Positions 1-10,806 are shown, counted from the first letter of the stretch. The stretch: DNA of 64,000 bases from Hetaerina americana (GCA_022747635.1 JAKTNV010000005.1:38467738-38531737); one strand, 5' to 3'. Made by a program: numbers and translations. The notes: generated by a model from the letters alone, not told the origin.

Positions 1-216
1 CATTTTTTTGAACCTTTAGCTCGCAAATTAAATACATGTTCTGCCAAAAAGGAAGTTAATTTTTTTAAATATTATCTTCCGTTTGGTGAACATCGCGGTT
101 CAACATTGACCGAAGAAGTTAAATTATTAGCAAGAAATTTTTCGCGTGCATGAGCATTTTCAGGGGTGAGTTTTCCAGCCTGAGTTTGTGATTAATCATT
201 TTTAGCCAACTCTTAC

Positions 217-376
217 CTGATGTCACTTTGTTGGCCGTAGGACGAGCTCACAGTTGGCAAGCCCAAGGCGGAGGTGAAATATTTCACGGTTTCCGAAGTA
301 ATTCCTGTCATCGTGGTGTCGATGACCACATGTGGGGGTTTCTCTTCCAGCAAAGACTCATTATATTCTTTGCATA
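217..376 (-). CDS. Ir25a: Ir25a-type ionotropic receptor, internal exon (amino-terminal domain)
   Basis: This is an internal coding exon of an ionotropic receptor co-receptor. Read on the minus strand it is bounded by AG at 378-377 and GT at 216-215 (CAG|GTAAGA). It enters and leaves with 2 bases of a codon. The product includes PPHVVIDTTMTGITSET and ALGLPTVSSSYGQQSDIR, which match the ligand-binding-protein-like amino-terminal domain of Ir25a as I remember it (PHLILDTTKSG, LGLPTISASYGQQGDLR). IR25a keeps this domain, unlike most tuned IRs, and works as a membrane co-receptor in olfactory, humidity and temperature sensing. The next exon lies beyond the left edge. The exon joins in frame to 1568-1735, completing a Leu codon before Cys-Lys-Glu-Tyr. 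Ir8a also keeps the domain, but the residues fit Ir25a better. Confidence 0.88.
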
Positions 377-911
377 CTTTATGGTCATGTAAAAGAATGA
401 TTAATTATTAGCTCGTATGTTTATTACGTTACTTGCACTTTAAAATAATTATCTCTTTGCATTTTGGTGCGAAATTCTCCTGAGGAGCATTTTATCGACG
501 CCCTTCACGTATTATATACATCGTTATTGAAGTTGGAGCACTACCCTTATCGCAGAGATGATTAAAGGGTTGCGCTTTATTTCCCAATGACAGTAATTTC
601 TTCAGGATAAAATTCACGGCAAAATCAGCGTCGAGCTATATTTTTCCAGTCATGACAAATTGGCACTTGTTCCGCTGATATTCAAAAACCAAATATGGAG
701 CGGAGTAAGATTAAAATAAATTTTTTTATGGGTGTAAAAAAGAAAATTAATATATAAACTATTTTTAATCATACGTATCTTGAAATAGGAATAAAATACG
801 GTTAGATTATTAAATGGTTGTCTACATTCCACCTGTAGGGGTTTGGAAAATACACTAAATTTCAAAATTGGGAAATTCAATGATCTTTTATTACCCTTCT
901 GATTCGTAGAG

Positions 912-1205
912 TAGTTTTAGCGGAGGCGACCGACTGCTTAGGTCATTTACGCCATTAGGGATGGGCAGCAAAGTGGTGGTGGAGAGGAACCCGGCGTCAG
1001 CATTAGCCTACTCTTAACGAAAGGAACCAAGGGGTCCGCAGCTTAACGTCCCATCCGACGGACGGCGTACTCACTCAAAGTTCTCTCCACAAAAGTTTAA
1101 GTAGGGTTCGGGATACCGCTGAAAAATATCTGCCACCTCCGGGATTTGAACCCGGGCATTTCGGGTGGGAAGTCAGAACGTTAGCCATCGTACCATCCGA
1201 TCCCT
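912..1205 (-). mobile_element. Complete tRNA-derived SINE with target-site duplications, in an Ir25a intron
   Basis: On the minus strand the element starts at 1205 with a tRNA-like head. An A-box-like TGGCTAACG and a B-box GGTTCAAATCC (RNA polymerase III promoter) are present. The body runs down to about 912. Imperfect direct repeats TTCTGATTCGTAGAG (897-911) and TTCTGATTCGTAAAG (1206-1220) flank it, 14 of 15 bases identical, which is the mark of LINE-driven insertion. The body includes CGTCGGATGGGACGTTAAGC, a block I have seen in arthropod SINEs. The head is not a functional tRNA gene because no acceptor stem closes. Confidence 0.82.
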
Positions 1206-1567
1206 TTCTGATTCGTAAAGATTGTAAGTCACTCTACCCGTCTGTTCGGTTAGATATCAAATGGTGTGCATTGATGAGCCCATCAGTGCAAATATTTTTC
1301 TTGTCTTCTTTTCGAAACACAGAACAGAAATTACTTCCAAATTTCCTCAAAATGTGTCTCTTTGGAACAAAAGCAAAGAATTTATGAAAAAATGCGTATA
1401 ATTTATCGCCTTGCTTTCGCTGTCTCTTAAGTTTTAGAAGTTCATATACTTTATTTGGCACTTCAAAGAGGAAATAATCAGAATGTATTTGCTAGTTTCA
1501 TTCCCTATTATGTTAGAAGACACTCATCAATTTTATTAAAAAGGATACGGGTGGAACAAATACTTAC

Positions 1568-1735
1568 GTGCGTCCAGGAGATCATTGGCACTTAACTTCG
1601 ACCCAGCATCCACAACTCTGCGGACGGAATCCACTCGAGCACCGCCTCCCAGGCCTCTATTCCTGCGCGCGTAGTTTAAGGCCGCGTCAAAAGCTTTCTC
1701 TGCTACACTGTTCTCACCACTCTCACCAACGAACA
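1568..1735 (-). CDS. Ir25a: Ir25a-type ionotropic receptor, 5'-proximal exon (amino-terminal domain)
   Basis: This 168 bp exon lies upstream of the 217-376 exon in the same gene. The acceptor AG is at 1737-1736 and the donor GT at 1567-1566 (CGCAC|GTAAGT). It enters with 2 bases of a codon and leaves with 1, matching the next exon. It encodes VFVGE, then NSVAEKAFDAALNYARRN, and ends SANDLLDA. This corresponds to the first beta-strand and helix of the Ir25a amino-terminal domain (family pattern: V-L-F-I-N-E, A-x-K-A-x-E, then L-L-E-A-I-C). No splice-compatible exon with a signal peptide was found upstream on the minus strand, so the start codon is not located. The intron to the next exon is about 1.2 kb and carries a SINE. 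Confidence 0.85.
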
Positions 1736-2099
1736 CTGTCGGTGATGATAAGGTATATATTTAATTCTTCTTAGTAGTAATAGTGGCATAGATTCTTCGC
1801 AGCGATTCAACATGTTCACATAAAATATTGGGTCCATGAACTAATGATTGTTTCAGACTACACTGTTTCATGATGAAAAACGGTTATTAAGTCTCAGTAT
1901 TTCCTTCACGATAAAATAAATGAGACTATTGTAGTCCCTTGTATCAGGGTTTACTTAGGTCGTAATTTCATATATCATGCATGGGTCCTGGATCAATGCT
2001 ACACGGCCACAGTTACTGTGACTTATCAATGGATAAGTATTTCCAATAAGGCATGGAGCGTAGTTTTGTATAGTTCGGGAACTTGGTTCTCAAAGATTG

Positions 2100-2430
2100 G
2101 AGGACAAATGTAGATAGGAGGCTTTTGGGATGTGGGTTCGGAGGATGGAAAACATCAAATGGACGGGTAGGAAGTCAAACGAAGATGTACTAGGCATGTC
2201 AGGGGAAGAGAGAGCGTTGTTGGAAGCAATCCGAGGACGGTAAGAAATATGGATGCTGAACACTTTCATTGGAAATGCGATGTCGAAGACAGTGAGCGTT
2301 AATGAAAACGAGGTCGGGGTAGGAAAAGGATAGGGTTGCTGGACGGAATGAAGGGAGATAGAAGGCATACGGAATTTTAGAACAGTTGATCATAGCATGG
2401 GGTGTTAGGTTTTGTCATCTCAGTCGAGGC
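2100..2430 (+). mobile_element. LINE fragment, C-terminal end of the reverse transcriptase ORF
   Basis: Broken plus-strand frames read WVRRMENIKWTGRKSNEDVL, then GEERALLEAIRGR, and later LLDGMKGDR after frameshifts. This is the conserved tail after the RT domain in one common class of invertebrate LINE (pattern: FEMW-RRMEKIKW-T-R-NEEVL, RVGEER, I-GRM-GKRGRGR). The same tail occurs in reverse orientation near 45.3-45.6 kb. Stops and frameshifts show it is dead. Its 5' end was not traced. Confidence 0.6.
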
Positions 2431-2439
2431 TAAGAAATG

Positions 2440-4435
2440 GAGGAATGAAAAGTCCGCGTTCATCCAAAACCTACCTTAAATGTAGACTACCAAAGTAATT
2501 GCCAATAATTCTTTTGAATCCTTAGTCGCTACTAACTTTAAAATTCCAATCCAATATCAACCACTTTAAGCATAAATAAAAATGTGTATTTAACGCATAT
2601 TCATTCGGAATTTCCTGAACATCGTATAAATATTACTCACGGAATTTATGAGCTGTAATTCTCGAAGATATAAATATAACCAGGAGCAGTTGTTAAATAA
2701 AACAGCTCACAAAAATCAACCTGGATAATATCCAAGTATAGTGTAATATTCATTAGGAAAGAGTCACATGAATTGAAAATATCGTCTTCGCGTCAATATA
2801 ATTGTAGTTGTACTGAGATAGCTATATTTATTTATAAAGCCCAATGCGAAAGTTTGTCTATAGAAATGTAAATAATAATGAGTGCCAAAGATTTCCATAA
2901 AGATTTTAAATCGCGCTTTCGTATAACTCTTACACGTCCTGCTCGTATAAGCCTTCGTGATAAATTTCACCTCATTCTCTGGTAATTACGATTCTATGGT
3001 TTGTCGCTATGAATCCTTCAGTTAACCCTTTAGGAAATGTTTTAATACTCAAGTTTATAATTAGTAATTTCCGAAACTACTACTACGTTGTCCTAAATTA
3101 TTCATTACCGATGATTGGAAATTTATATGCCCCAACTTAAACGGAAAATGGTTAACTGCAAACATTTGCTCTAATCCGGCCAAAACACGGACGGCAAAAG
3201 ATTTATTTAAGGCTGTGAGTAAAGAAGATGACAATATTTTCTGACTACAGACTAATGTGAGCATGAGCAGGCGTATAAAATAAAAATAACTCACATATGT
3301 TGATATTCTGCGTGGATTCCGGTGCAACAGTGCGGATGAGCATACATGCCGTTAAAATTTGTAATACCCGACGGAGACCCATTAGCTAGGCTCTGAAAGA
3401 AAAAGAGAAAGTACATAGTAGAACGTGAAATGTCTAATTGGTAAACCTTATCGATTGCAACTATTCTAAGAATTGTATTATTTTAATTCTTTTTGATAAA
3501 TAAAAACTGCAAACCGTAATTGAAACTTATTTGCGTGGAAATCTCGGCGTTTCTGCCAAAATTCGCTAGTTACCAATTTTAAAATCATTTTCATTTAAGT
3601 TTGGGGACGTAAAGTCTGTACATTGCGTCACTTTCCTACTATCGTAAATGGGATTACACGAAGCCTCCGGCCTTAATTATCTACTTGTACAACTGCAACG
3701 CGAATACAGTTGATTTTAGATTTTTGTCCAACTTGCCCAATCCCGTTAGCTCTATTTAATTATTTATCTGTGAGCTTCAACTATTAATTACTTCGAACGA
3801 ACCGATGAATGTAGTACGTCTAAAAGAGCAAAGAGGATCACGTTTGATGAACGTTTAACAACCGAGAAATTATGTTCGAAACTTCGTCCTATTCAACATT
3901 TAATTAGCTTTGTGCTGTTTACATTAGAACCTCATTAGCCAAACTATGAGTTTTGCGCTTATTGTGAACCCGATCGAGTTTTTATTTGCGAACAAGTACG
4001 CTTGAAATGGCAAGATGCTGAAAAAAAATCGCTGAAACGCTTTTTTTGTGGGCATAGCAAAGTTTATTCAATTTTTAAACACTACCCCAACCCATCATTT
4101 CGAAACGGTTTTGCTTTTAAATGATTGCGTCATTAACGTTGAGAAATGATTTCCCTGTTAATGAAACATGGGAATTATTCAAATATTTTTTTAAATATTC
4201 GATGGAAAATTTCAAAATAACTTATCGGTAGTCGAATGTTATAAGTCGGCGATAAAGAGCAAATCGTGGATTAACTAAGAACATTAATTTAAAAAATGTG
4301 AAAATTGTTTGTAACTTCTAGCTGCCAAGTATTATCTCCACGTGACTGACAGTTCAAATTGATATATTTTCATATTTTATTCAATTTATATGGCGAATAC
4401 TTACTATGCTGAAGAAGATTCTTTGGAGCAATCCT
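2440..4435. other. AT-rich stretch, nothing recognised
   Basis: No exon with paired splice sites, no recognisable protein frame and no repeat boundary was seen. The amino-terminal exon of the minus-strand Ir25a gene should lie upstream of 1735 and may be hidden here or beyond it. Confidence 0.4.
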
Positions 4436-4439
4436 CTTC

Positions 4440-4770
4440 TCCCCACCTAGACCCCTACATAATATCCTAGCGGGTGCAAAACGCGGCGAGACGTGCCCTC
4501 GCTAGCTGCGTTGACGGGGAGGAAGGCGCAGGCGGGCGGGCGAGCGGGAGGGAGGTCGACGACAGGTGGGACCACCAATGAGGGGAGTGTGCAGGTGGAA
4601 AGGTCGCATGGAAAGGGCAAGCACACACGACCATTGTTTTGATCGCAGTGTAGTTGCCTTGGCGACGGAGGGAAAACACATCGTTTTACGACGAGTCAAA
4701 AATTCCACGGAGTGGCCTTGGGGCTGTCTAAGTGCACCTCAGTTCCGACTCAATACACCCAGGAGAGTTC
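4440..4770. promoter_or_regulatory. GC- and CpG-rich island, possible promoter or 5' exon
   Basis: This block is much richer in G, C and CpG than the surrounding AT-rich DNA (for example GCGGGCGGGCGAGCGGGAGG near 4530). It lies about 2.7 kb upstream of the first Ir25a exon found, on the side where that minus-strand gene should start. No splice-compatible signal-peptide exon was found in it. It could be an unmethylated promoter region or a GC-rich repeat. The promoter reading is inference from composition and position. Confidence 0.3.
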
Positions 4771-5086
4771 TCATTTCTCTGCGGCGAAATTGGAATGTGA
4801 AAGATTAACTCAATGAGACCCATAGTATGTGCAATTTTTGAAATAATTTGCTGTCAATTTTAAGGACCTAGTCGAGGATTGACTTGGGATTTCAACTGGT
4901 AGCACGTCTCTTGTCTTAATATGAAACAGTTATTATGCAATCAGACCAAATGAAGAATATTATTTATTCCTTATACATGAACATACCAAGTCATAATGCT
5001 CACGTGATGGTCTACGTTCAAATATCTTCGAAAATTATCATCGGAGCCACGCTAGGGAGATAACCATAAGTCACTTGACGCACATA

Positions 5087-5839
5087 CGAGGGTCATCCGG
5101 AAAGTAGTACCCGTTCGTGAAATAAAGACACAAAAGTAAATATTAACAAACATAAAAAATTTTATTTGAAAGAGGATACTTTAAACTACTTCTCAACATA
5201 ATCTCCAAGCAAATTAAGGCATTTGTCATAACGTGTGACAAGTTTCTGTATTCCTGCTGTATAGTCCTTCGCCGCCAGCTCATTGAGATACGCGAGGGAC
5301 CCATCTTGCACAAATTTTTGCATAATGCAGATGGTGTTTAACAATTTCATGAACAATTGTTCGAGAAACATTGGGAAAATGCTCACAGATGTCATCAATT
5401 GTGACGCGCCGATCGTTCCTCACGAATTCGTCAACTGAGCTCACCAGTTGGTCTGTAATGACAGACGGTCTCCCCGAACGTTCATCGTCGTGTGTGTTCC
5501 CCCTCCCCATGTTGAAGTTGCGACACCACCGCCGAACAGACGACTCGTCCATTACATTGTCTCCATACACCTCCTTTAATTGGCGATGAATATCACATGG
5601 GCGAACGTTTCTTGCATTGAGGAATTTAATCACTGCCCTCACTTCACAACTGGCGGCGTTCTCAATTTTTTTAAACATTGTAAACAATCACAGAAACAAC
5701 ACAGGCAATGCTAGCGTCACGCAACTTGGCTCAGAGAAGGCAGACAAGCCACTGAAGCTATCTGACCTCGTCCAGCGGCTACTCGCGTCGTCAGCACTTC
5801 ATGCGGCACGAACGGGTACTACTTTCCGGATGACCCTCG
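5087..5839 (-). mobile_element. Internally deleted mariner element with perfect 33 bp inverted termini
   Basis: The ends at 5087-5119 and 5807-5839 are a perfect 33 bp inverted repeat starting CGAGGGTCATCCGGAAAGTA. A TA dinucleotide, the mariner target duplication, sits on each side (5085-5086 and 5840-5841). The interior holds only the first and last parts of a transposase on the minus strand. At 753 bp it is far shorter than a full mariner (about 1.3 kb), so it is a non-autonomous deletion derivative that could be moved only by a transposase encoded elsewhere. Confidence 0.93.
5186..5687 (-). pseudogene. Mariner transposase remnant: N-terminal DNA-binding part joined out of frame to the C-terminus
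   Basis: From 5687 the frame encodes about 134 residues of the mariner N-terminal helix-turn-helix region, including DDERSGRPSVITDQLV and ending ARWVPR, the conserved WVPHEL position. It then meets TGA at about 5280. In a shifted frame the DNA continues as SLAYLNELAAKDYTAGIQKL and ends LLGDYVEK, the normal mariner C-terminus. The whole DDD catalytic domain is missing, so the junction near 5285-5300 is a single internal deletion. The product could bind termini at most and cannot catalyse transposition. Confidence 0.9.
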
Positions 5840-5844
5840 TATGA

Positions 5845-7735
5845 AAGGAGGGCCCGACGATGTGTAGCGAACGGTGACCTGGGGAGAGGTAGATGTTTCA
5901 TAGAATGTGAATCCACTTGGACCTCACCCTACTTTTTATGGCCAACGGGACATTCAGATTAAATCAGATTCTGTCCCACTTCGGTTCGTAGGAAGAGTGA
6001 GAATATTATAATCGAATGCAGAGTTGGCATGAGAAAGGAAGCGAAGAATTAATTGGGAAATTATGACTAGCGTAAATATTTGAAATTATGACTAGTATTT
6101 GGCAAATGTTTGGTGACATTTTTGCATGGCGCGGAGGGAGGGTCAGAATATACATGTACCATTCATCATGAGTGCCGTGCATTAGCAAGAAAATGAAAAC
6201 TCTGCTTCCTTCATAATTCTCGGGTACTATATTTTGTTACAGTTGAATCTAAACTACCAAGGTAATTATTTTTAAATGCTGCATTACGTAACCAAATAAC
6301 TCTGTATTTATCTTTGCAAGTCGATGATTTGACCAAAAATCAGAATATAACTTCACGCCAGGCTAATGCCATTAGTCGGCAATTAAGAGAAAATCATGGA
6401 ATAATAATATAAATGTAGAACTTGTTCGTAACTTTAAGGATACTTTCCACGTGACCGACGTTTCAAATTACTTCATTTTAATATTTGATTACATTTTTTA
6501 ACTATTCAGAAAAAGAAGTGAGTCAACCCCGCGGAATTTAATTCGGCTCGTATAGCAATGCAAGAGTGGAAATAAGCCAGTGAGCGTAGGGGACGTGCAG
6601 GTATCAAAGGATCGATCGTTAATTGTAAGTATGCAGTATTGAATCGGAATGACAAAAAATACCTCTTGCAGTAAATTAAACAATAATATAGGAATATGCT
6701 TTGAATTGACGTATCAATGAGAGGTTTTAGTTTAATAGCTTAGCTTTTCTGTCGGCTGAAACTTATTTCGACCGTTCATTCATAGTGACTTGAGAGGAAA
6801 CGTTTTAAAAAAATGTTTCCAGCATAGAATTGTTTAGACTTGAACCATTCGTTATTAAGGATTGATCGACAAAAATCACGTTTGCGAAATAATATTGCCA
6901 AGATCTTCCATTCCAAATTTAGAATATTGACTTATGTGTATTTATGCTTCCGTATTATTTATCATTAGGATTTGGGGAAGGAATTTGAATAAGCAGTTAA
7001 CCAAACAAATATAACTTGATAGGTTCGAGAATATGAATTAATGCAATATAAATTTACATTAACAGAATAAAAATCTCATAGCTCTCATCTGAAAGAAGAA
7101 ATTTAAATCAATTGACGGTCATACCTTCTCGTCATTTGATTTAGATTTGGCAATTTCGATGATGATCGCTCACTCACACTTTCAAAATGGTTGGTTTCTT
7201 CCTGATAATATTAACCAGGACCTTGAGTACAAAAGTAATACTATTAAGGCTTGTCAAATGGTAATTTTTAGCATTGAAGGATTTATATAAATCTGATATA
7301 CTTCATATTAAAATTCATATTCCTATAATACTGAATAAATTTGTTGCCAGTAGCATGACAGAATATCATATGATAAAGCTAACTTTATTTTATTCTTGGT
7401 AATTAAAGCCTCATATCTTATTCGACTACCCCATCTTAACTTGCAAGACTTTTAATGATCGACCTAACACCCTTGTTAATTTAGTTAAAAATTATTATAA
7501 TTATGACTTATTTTGTGGAGCTATTTTGATGCAACTGTACAGTTTGCCTGCTCCTTGATTTTACGAGAAAATATAATTGCTTCCTACCTTGTTCGCCAGC
7601 CTGCCTATATCCGTATTGTTTGATCAATAATTGTGCCTTTAAATATCACTTATGTTAAAAATATTCGTTTTTCTCAGTGTTATCTCTCAATACATATGTT
7701 GGTATCTCACTCCTCCTTGGCTAGGGCCCCACTGA
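5845..7735. other. AT-rich stretch, nothing recognised
   Basis: No supported exon, RNA gene or bounded repeat was seen on either strand. The short frames here have no splice partners or family motifs. Confidence 0.4.
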
Positions 7736-7739
7736 TTAA

Positions 7740-8300
7740 CTTTCCCCGTGTAATTCGACATTCAAATGCGCTTTTGCCATAGTCATTGTCGTCCGCTGTG
7801 TCCCTTCCAACACTCCCGCCAGCCGATGCCCAAGTCATGAATTGTAAAATCTTCCCAGCCAATTTGAATTACTGCTGCTGGTTCCACTCGCCGGATAAGT
7901 GGCCGGTGTCGGGAACTGTGGGATAATTACTATGGCCCACAATAGAGCCACCAGCTTCTTCCTCAGCTATGTACAGCAGTTGCCTCCTGAGCGCGTTCAA
8001 TTTACTCTCCGCCTCCATCCTAGCTTTCTTCACCATTCCCCCCACACATTCTTTTGTTCCTTGGCTCCATTTCTTTGCTCGTGCAAACTTCGACCACGTT
8101 AGTTGGACCTATCTTAGCCCTCTGCCCTTTACTAAAGGATACGTCATGTTCCTGCGAAGGCGCCAGTTGCAATGAAACTGTGGGATCTGCAGAGGTCCCG
8201 GAGATGCTAGATATGTTCTCCGCTCGTTTATCCTTTCTTCCTTGCACGTCCATCCTCATATATCTTCTGGCATTGCGAACGTGTGCTGAAGGAAATGGTA
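7740..8300 (-). pseudogene. Unidentified coding-like remnant
   Basis: This stretch is less AT-rich than its surroundings. On the minus strand it gives two adjacent protein-like frames: one ends near 8020 after NGEES, and the next continues in a shifted frame with MVKKARMEAESKLNALRRQL and an EEEAGG tail until a stop near 7880. The helical, charged composition could be the nucleic-acid-binding first ORF of a retroelement or a decayed host exon. I do not recognise the family. Confidence 0.2.
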
Positions 8301-8639
8301 AAATCGATTAAATTAATGTTCTAATAGGCCACTGTAGCTCTTTACTGGATGGTTTGATCAGTAAAGGAGGCCAAGGTTGACCTCTTACTAATTGCGAGAA
8401 CTACCGTGATTGACATAATTCATGCAGGGAAGGGGGTCAGTGCTTTCACTATGGTAGATAATAACAGGAAAAGTTACAACTCTTGTATGATGCCATGCTG
8501 ATGTGAATCTGACACTCTCCGATAATCAGTGAAGTGAACTTAGATTCCAGGGTGCCATTAGTTTTCTTTACACTATTTATGAACCCGTCTGCTGCGGAAA
8601 ATCAGAGGCTTAGAAGATCAGTATACTGCGATTTCACTA

Positions 8640-9143
8640 TCGAGCTCTTGACTGATGAGGATGAAAATTAATATTACGATACCAAAGACTAAAAAATATT
8701 TTGAACTTTCAATATTGCGCAAAGATGCCGCCACAGATTACATCATACCCTTTAACTCCCACCAATATTTTTCACAGAAAATGTCAACTTTTCATTTTAT
8801 GTTGAACCAGCTGCTCTGTGTACCACTCGCTAGAGACCATTACAACTGCGAACTTAACATCATAAAATGGATTGCAACAAAAAATGGATACAACGGTATA
8901 TTTATAGATTCAATGCTGGAGAAAAAGTTGAAGAAAAAAGCATTTTCACTCCTTTACCATCCCACTGAAGTGAAGGGGATATCTCAAAAGTGGTGCAAAT
9001 TACCTTTCTATGAAGAAATAGTCCTAAAATAGGAAAATTCTTTCCTAAGGACCAATTTAGGATCGCCTTCTGCAATAGGAACAATTTAATATGCTTATTC
9101 AATAGAACGAAAGAGAGGGCTGATTGTTTGGATAAAAGTGGAG
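8640..9143 (+). mobile_element. Penelope-like element fragment, reverse-transcriptase thumb and linker
   Basis: The plus-strand frame from 8655 reads FELSILRKDAATDYIIPFNS, then ELNIIKWIATKNGYNGIFID and KWCKLPFYEE. This is the region after the RT palm in Penelope-like elements (family pattern: F-S-I-Y-R-K-P-T-x-T-D, then L-x-x-I-K-x-I-A-x-x-N-G-Y). A stop at 9030 is followed, after a frameshift, by KFFPKDQFRIAFCNRNNL and DCLDKSGV, the lead-in to the GIY-YIG endonuclease. It stops abruptly at 9143, where an LTR-like sequence starts. The palm domain and the endonuclease are absent. Confidence 0.65.
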
Positions 9144-9366
9144 TGTCGCGTGGCTGGCGGCCGCGACATCATTGGTGGGAACGTAGCACAGAATGAGAGA
9201 GTTGTATTCGGTTTATGAGTCTTTTATTCAACCCTTTACAAGCTATGGGGCTCAGGCACCGGGGAGTAAGGACGAGGGTGCACTTACGGGTGTAGGGCGT
9301 CTCGGGCGTGGTCGTACGCTAGACCAACGGACTCAGAGGCGGCTCACTCGCGGCTCAGAGGCGATT
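9144..9366 (-). mobile_element. Partial or solo LTR of a retrotransposon
   Basis: A GC-rich block begins TGTCGCGTGG at 9144. On the minus strand it carries AATAAA followed by a GACTCATAAACCGAATAC stretch and ends CGCGACA, consistent with the R-U5 end of an LTR closing in CA. It cuts the Penelope-like fragment at 9143. The other LTR end is unclear because a SINE begins at about 9367, and no flanking duplication was found. No LTR-element coding sequence is nearby. Assignment rests on composition and end signals only. Confidence 0.4.
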
Positions 9367-9935
9367 TTGTTCTTGGGAATGATAATTGAGGTGATTTCCC
9401 ATTGCCTTCCTCAATAGTGTTTTAACGTGACATCATCACTCAATGGACGCCCCACTGTGGTCAGACGCCTGTGCAGCCACCTCACTGAGCAACAGACGCT
9501 GTGTGGACTACCTTTCGTCTGGCTCCTAACCTTTGACCTATCTGGGATGGGTGACCCAACCAGGGGTAATTATCATGACTCCCACCAGCACAACTCTAGG
9601 GGTCATCGGAACGCTTAAGCCCTCCCACCACGTCAAGGTTGTAGTCCATGATATATATGAAACCATATACACAGTAATCAACCGGAAGGTCGGTTGGGTA
9701 GGTGATGGTAGAGTTCACCCAGTACTAAGCCCGACGGCGTGTGAAATTCACACGTCAGGGTAAGGGGGTCAGTTCCTTTCCCTGTGCCAGTTGTGGTCCA
9801 GGAAGATCTGGTACCCGAAAAATCACATAGCTTGGGTGGAGCTGCAGGTGCCCAGAGTGCCTTGCCCGGGAATCGAACCCAGGCCCCTCCGGTCAGCAGT
9901 CCAACGCCCTACCCCCTGGACTACCGCGACTATCA
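9367..9935 (-). mobile_element. Long tRNA-headed SINE (family A)
   Basis: The head at about 9935-9860 on the minus strand has an A-box-like TAGTCCAGGGGGTAGGGCG and a B-box GGTTCGATTCC. The body that follows includes TGTGATTTTTCGGGTACCAG and GACGTGTGAATTTCACACG. The 3' part (9367-9650) contains GGTCACCC and GAAGGCAATGGGAAATCACC. That part recurs at about 22780-23010, 55390-55640 and 57650-57920; in the last two it forms the region upstream of a LINE endonuclease frame. The head and body recur at 37670-38030. Confidence 0.7.
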
Positions 9936-9937
9936 TG

Positions 9938-10055
9938 ATATTTATATATATTATATATATATATACACACACATATACATACATAATTTTATATATATAT
10001 ATAAAATACCTAATTTTATATAATATATATAAAATACCCATATATATGTATAAAA
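9938..10055. repeat. TA-rich microsatellite
   Basis: Runs of TA and CA dinucleotides and (TATA)n with TATAAAATACC interruptions. It lies between the SINE head and the 3' end of the minus-strand Penelope-like element and may have grown from the tail of one of them. Confidence 0.85.
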
Positions 10056-10059
10056 TGTA

Positions 10060-10806
10060 GCACAAGTGGACACAGACAAAAACACAGAAACACACAAAAA
10101 AGACACTCATTAAGTTTCGAATTTTCAGTGGTCGCAGCCACCCTCCTCAAGGAAGAGAAGGATAGAACTGCAGGGAATACAAGGGCTGGAATGATGGATG
10201 GAAAGGGAAGGTGGGGAGAGGTTTCCAAAGGGAAGAGTTTGGAGGGGTAGCATTAGAAGGGGGATTTTTAGAAGGATGGGGAAAATTGGAAGGTGATGGG
10301 TGGGAGGGGGGATGAAAATATGTTAAGATCAGGGTAATTAATGCCTAGTATTAATACCTGGGTAATTCCAGGAATCCAAGAGCCAGATGAAGGAGTGGTC
10401 TATTGTTTTGAGTTTCAGTGGAGGATCAGAGGGTGGGAGGGATGCTAAGATGGATACACTATAGCATTTATCAAAGGGAGAATTGTGTTCGGAGGCGTGT
10501 TTGGAGATAGGGAGCATATCAATCAGGGAAGAATTCTTGCATGAGGCCCGGTGGTTATTAATTCTAGTGTTAAGGGGTGTGGTACACTGTCCAATATAAA
10601 AGGCTTGGCAAAGTGGGCCCCGTCCCAAAACCACTCCCATGTCATGCAATAAACCTAGATGCAAAATATGTCCTATTTTCAAAACCAAAATGCCATCCAT
10701 CTCCCACCTGCTTTTTAACTCTCTCCCACCAATTCCTTACTCTACTTGCACATCTAGCAATGTAGTTTACCAGCTGAAGAGCCAAATTTGCCATGCCTTT
10801 TATTTT
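10060..10806 (-). mobile_element. Penelope-like element with GIY-YIG endonuclease and an inverted 5' part
   Basis: On the minus strand, 10612 to 10338 encodes CQAFYIGQCTTPLNTRINNH, then ISKHASEHNSPFDKC, and ends YPGINTRH. This is the GIY-YIG endonuclease that ends Penelope-like ORFs (YIG, the R of TRI, and the final GIN). Its 3' UTR runs on towards 10090. The part that should precede it, a Cys-rich linker reading CNKPRCKICPIF and then NVVYQLKSQICHAFY, lies at about 10613-10805 on the plus strand, so it is inverted. Both pieces end in the same codons (C-H/Q-A-F-Y), and about 17 bp are duplicated. A 5' inversion during target-primed reverse transcription would give this layout. Confidence 0.75.

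Noticed and set aside
4467..4808. Open frames on both strands of the GC-rich island
   Set aside because: GC-rich DNA has few stops; the predicted proteins are Pro/Ser/Arg-rich without a signal peptide or family match.
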